Below, in pieces: positions 26,147 to 27,690 of a stretch of 27,690 bases of DNA. Position 1 is the first letter of the stretch, and each line of letters starts with the position of its first letter. Source of the stretch: Pseudomonadota bacterium (lineage in GTDB: Bacteria > Pseudomonadota > Alphaproteobacteria > Micropepsales > Micropepsaceae). The position numbers and the translations under genes were made by a program. The notes beneath the pieces were generated by a model. It ran no database searches. It was not told where the DNA came from and saw nothing but the letters and a program-made list of their open reading frames with translations. Location: assembly GCA_021817355.1 (NCBI GenBank), contig JAKAVI010000091.1, forward strand, positions 1-27,690. The letters run 5' to 3'.

Positions 26147-27305
26147 CGCGGCGCAGCAGGCTTCGGAGCGGGAACAATGCGGCCAGCTGCAAGATCACGG
26201 AAACCGCGACCAACCCCCAAGGGGACAGGTCATAGAGTTCGCCGCTCAGCGCACTACCGGCAAACCAGGCAACACCATAGAGCGCGGTGAAGATGCCGTA
26301 GGCCCGGGCCCGGGCATGTTCGGCGACAAGATCTGCAAGTCCCGCGTTCATCACCGCGTCATGAACCCCGAGCGCGAGCCCCCACAGGATGGTGCCGACG
26401 ACGGCCGCAGCAAAGCCGCCCAGAAACACGAGCGGGGCTACGGCGGCACCGCACAGGATTGCGGGCACCAATACGCTCAGCCCGCGCCGGTCATAGCCGC
26501 GTCCGAAGGCAAGGCTGCCAACCCCGGCGGCGGCCATCGCTGCGGCGTAGAGGATCGGTACCCAGTGGGCGCTCATGAGCCGCGCCTGCACGTAGTGATA
26601 GGCAATCAGGGGATAATCGCAAAAACCCGCCGCAATGAAGCCGGCGGCGCCCGCATAAAGCCAGAAGGCACGCGGTAATGCGGTGCCGGTGGTTGCCACG
26701 GGTGGCCCTGCAACCTCGCCGGCAAAGCCATAGCGCAGGCGCAGGATCATCACGGCAAGCAGCGCCGACACCGCAGGAATGGCAAGCCAGGCAAAGGCCG
26801 CGCGATAATCATGGTGGCTGGCGAGCACCCACGCCGCAATCAGGGGCCCGCCCATGGCTCCGGTCTGATCCATGGCTTCATGCAGGCCGAAGGCCCAGCC
26901 CTGGCCGATGTGATGGCCTGCACGCGACTTCAAGGTGGAGGCTGCGGGGCTCCTGACGGCCTTTCCCGCCCGCTCCATCACGATGAAGGCGGTGGCGGAC
27001 CAGAGGTTACCAGCCAGCGCCAGAAGCGGCACGGCGGACATCTGGATGACATAGCCCAAAAGGGTGATGGCCCAGTAGCGGTGCGTGCGTTCGGCGAGCC
27101 TGCCGCTGCCCAGTCGCAGCACATAGCCCAAGAGCTCGCTGCCTCCCGCGATCAGGCCGACGATCAGGCCGGTTGCGCCCAGACTGCCGAGGAACGGTCC
27201 GGTAATGGCCCGCATGCCTTCATAGGCCATGTCGGCGAAAAAGCTGACCGCGCCAAAGGCGACGATGAAGGCGAGCGCAGAACGGGCATCAAACGCGCGC
27301 TGCAT
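26127..27305 (-). CDS. MFS transporter
   Basis: A 392-residue membrane protein with about 12 hydrophobic segments, typical of the major facilitator superfamily. The N-terminal part ([22 protein letters not shown], then [20 protein letters not shown]) and the loop SGRLAERT between helices 2 and 3 (motif A region) fit the family, as does the [14 protein letters not shown] stretch in helix 5. The substrate is unknown; the absence of clear resistance context makes a drug-efflux call unsafe. The ATG at 27305 lies inside the end of pheT (17-base overlap), preceded by CAAGG. A longer reading to 27485 overlaps pheT in another frame and is rejected. Confidence 0.87.
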   Translation of the reverse strand: MQRAFDARSALAFIVAFGAVSFFADMAYEGMRAITGPFLGSLGATGLIVGLIAGGSELLGYVLRLGSGRLAERTHRYWAITLLGYVIQMSAVPLLALAGNLWSATAFIVMERAGKAVRSPAASTLKSRAGHHIGQGWAFGLHEAMDQTGAMGGPLIAAWVLASHHDYRAAFAWLAIPAVSALLAVMILRLRYGFAGEVAGPPVATTGTALPRAFWLYAGAAGFIAAGFCDYPLIAYHYVQARLMSAHWVPILYAAAMAAAGVGSLAFGRGYDRRGLSVLVPAILCGAAVAPLVFLGGFAAAVVGTILWGLALGVHDAVMNAGLADLVAEHARARAYGIFTALYGVAWFAGSALSGELYDLSPWGLVAVSVILQLAALFPLRSLLRRVPKPGR

Positions 27306-27690
27306 TGCCTTGATCTGCTCCGGCGCCCTGGCTGCGTAACAGGCCGCCGGTGGCTTTGGCCACGAGGGCGATGATGTTCGTCGCGATCGCCTCGATCTGT
27401 GCATCGGTGAGGGTCTTGTCCCGCGGCTGCAGGCGTACGCGGATGGCGATCGACTTCTTGCCCTGCGGTACACCCTCTCCGGCATAGAGATCGAACACGC
27501 TGACGCTTTCGATCAGCGTGCGGTCGGCCATGCGCACGGCCTTTAGAATTTCTTCAGCGCCAACCGCATCGTCCACCACAAAGGCAAAATCACGTTCGAC
27601 CGGCTGCAGCGGGCTTGGTGCGAAGACCGGGCGGGCCTTGCCCTTGCTCTTTGGTTCGGGAATGCGATCAAGGAAGAGTTCGCAGGCGAG
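27289..27690 (-). CDS. pheT: Phenylalanyl-tRNA synthetase beta subunit, C-terminal part (partial)
   Basis: The last 133 residues of PheT; the rest lies beyond the right edge. The visible part begins LACELFLDRIPEP and includes the ferredoxin-fold anticodon-binding domain with QPVERDFAFVVDD, then SVSVFDLYAGEGVPQGKKSIAIR and DKTLTDAQIEAI, all characteristic of PheT. The protein carries on about 14 residues past the usual end (after GGLLR) with a polar tail. It charges tRNA-Phe with PheS, whose gene is expected further upstream on this strand. The MFS gene overlaps its 3' end by 17 bases, so the two are probably cotranscribed. Confidence 0.95.
   Translation of the reverse strand, partial: LACELFLDRIPEPKSKGKARPVFAPSPLQPVERDFAFVVDDAVGAEEILKAVRMADRTLIESVSVFDLYAGEGVPQGKKSIAIRVRLQPRDKTLTDAQIEAIATNIIALVAKATGGLLRSQGAGADQGNAARV

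Noticed and set aside
26316..27374. Plus-strand frames opposite the MFS gene (120 and 187 codons)
   Set aside because: Antisense shadows with charged, low-complexity content; the minus-strand frame gives a normal 12-helix transporter.
27541..27556. TTTAGAATTTCTTCAG inside pheT, resembling an Irr box
   Set aside because: The right arm does not match TTCTAAA and the spacing is wrong; it lies within coding sequence.

Overview
The window is typical chromosomal DNA of an alphaproteobacterium, GC-rich and densely coded. Diagnostic features are the iron regulator Irr next to fabA-fabB-fabI, the yqeY / dnaG / rpoD order with carA divergent, and a chorismate-mutase-like gene joined to hisC and tyrA. 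This layout is most like Hyphomicrobiales (Rhizobiales) or a nearby order; genus cannot be read from the sequence. There is no rRNA, tRNA, CRISPR array, insertion sequence or phage gene that I can recognise, so this is mostly core genome.

Layout. 1-2.0 kb (minus strand): start of a membrane sensor kinase, probably CckA, behind a type-B carboxylesterase. 2.1-2.75 kb: a HAD phosphatase. 2.76-5.25 kb (minus): a three-gene unit, rubrerythrin, a CCG-domain iron-sulfur protein and a DUF3501 protein. 5.4-8.8 kb: irr (minus), then fabA, fabB and fabI (plus), the anaerobic-type unsaturated fatty acid pathway. 8.8-10.0 kb: carA (minus). 10.1-16.0 kb (plus): yqeY, a GNAT acetyltransferase, primase dnaG and the housekeeping sigma factor rpoD, which carries an unusual Lys/Ala/Pro/Glu repeat extension of about 230 residues. 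16.0-20.5 kb: a putative 2OG-Fe(II) oxygenase, a hemolysin III/PAQR membrane protein, a MAPEG protein, a small lipoprotein, a beta-carbonic anhydrase, glyoxalase II and a methyltransferase. 20.6-24.2 kb (plus): a small secreted protein, then a translationally coupled trio of a degenerate chorismate mutase/prephenate dehydratase-like protein, hisC and tyrA. 24.2-27.7 kb (minus): lepA, an MFS transporter and the 3' end of pheT.

The most interesting part is the iron-control node at 2.76-6.55 kb. Two near-perfect Irr-box palindromes (TTTAGAA-N3-TTCTAAA type) flank irr: one lies in front of the rubrerythrin / Fe-S / DUF3501 unit, the other in the irr-fabA divergent region. That suggests one iron/heme signal controls both a poorly described peroxide or redox module and membrane lipid synthesis. 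The irr-fabA region also holds two CTTGCAAG palindromes exactly 20 bp apart, which Irr does not explain. The second point of interest is the protein before hisC-tyrA: it has the layout of a bifunctional P-protein, but by eye most catalytic residues of both domains are lost, so it may be a regulatory pseudoenzyme. All functions are assigned from motifs and family knowledge; no database search was run.
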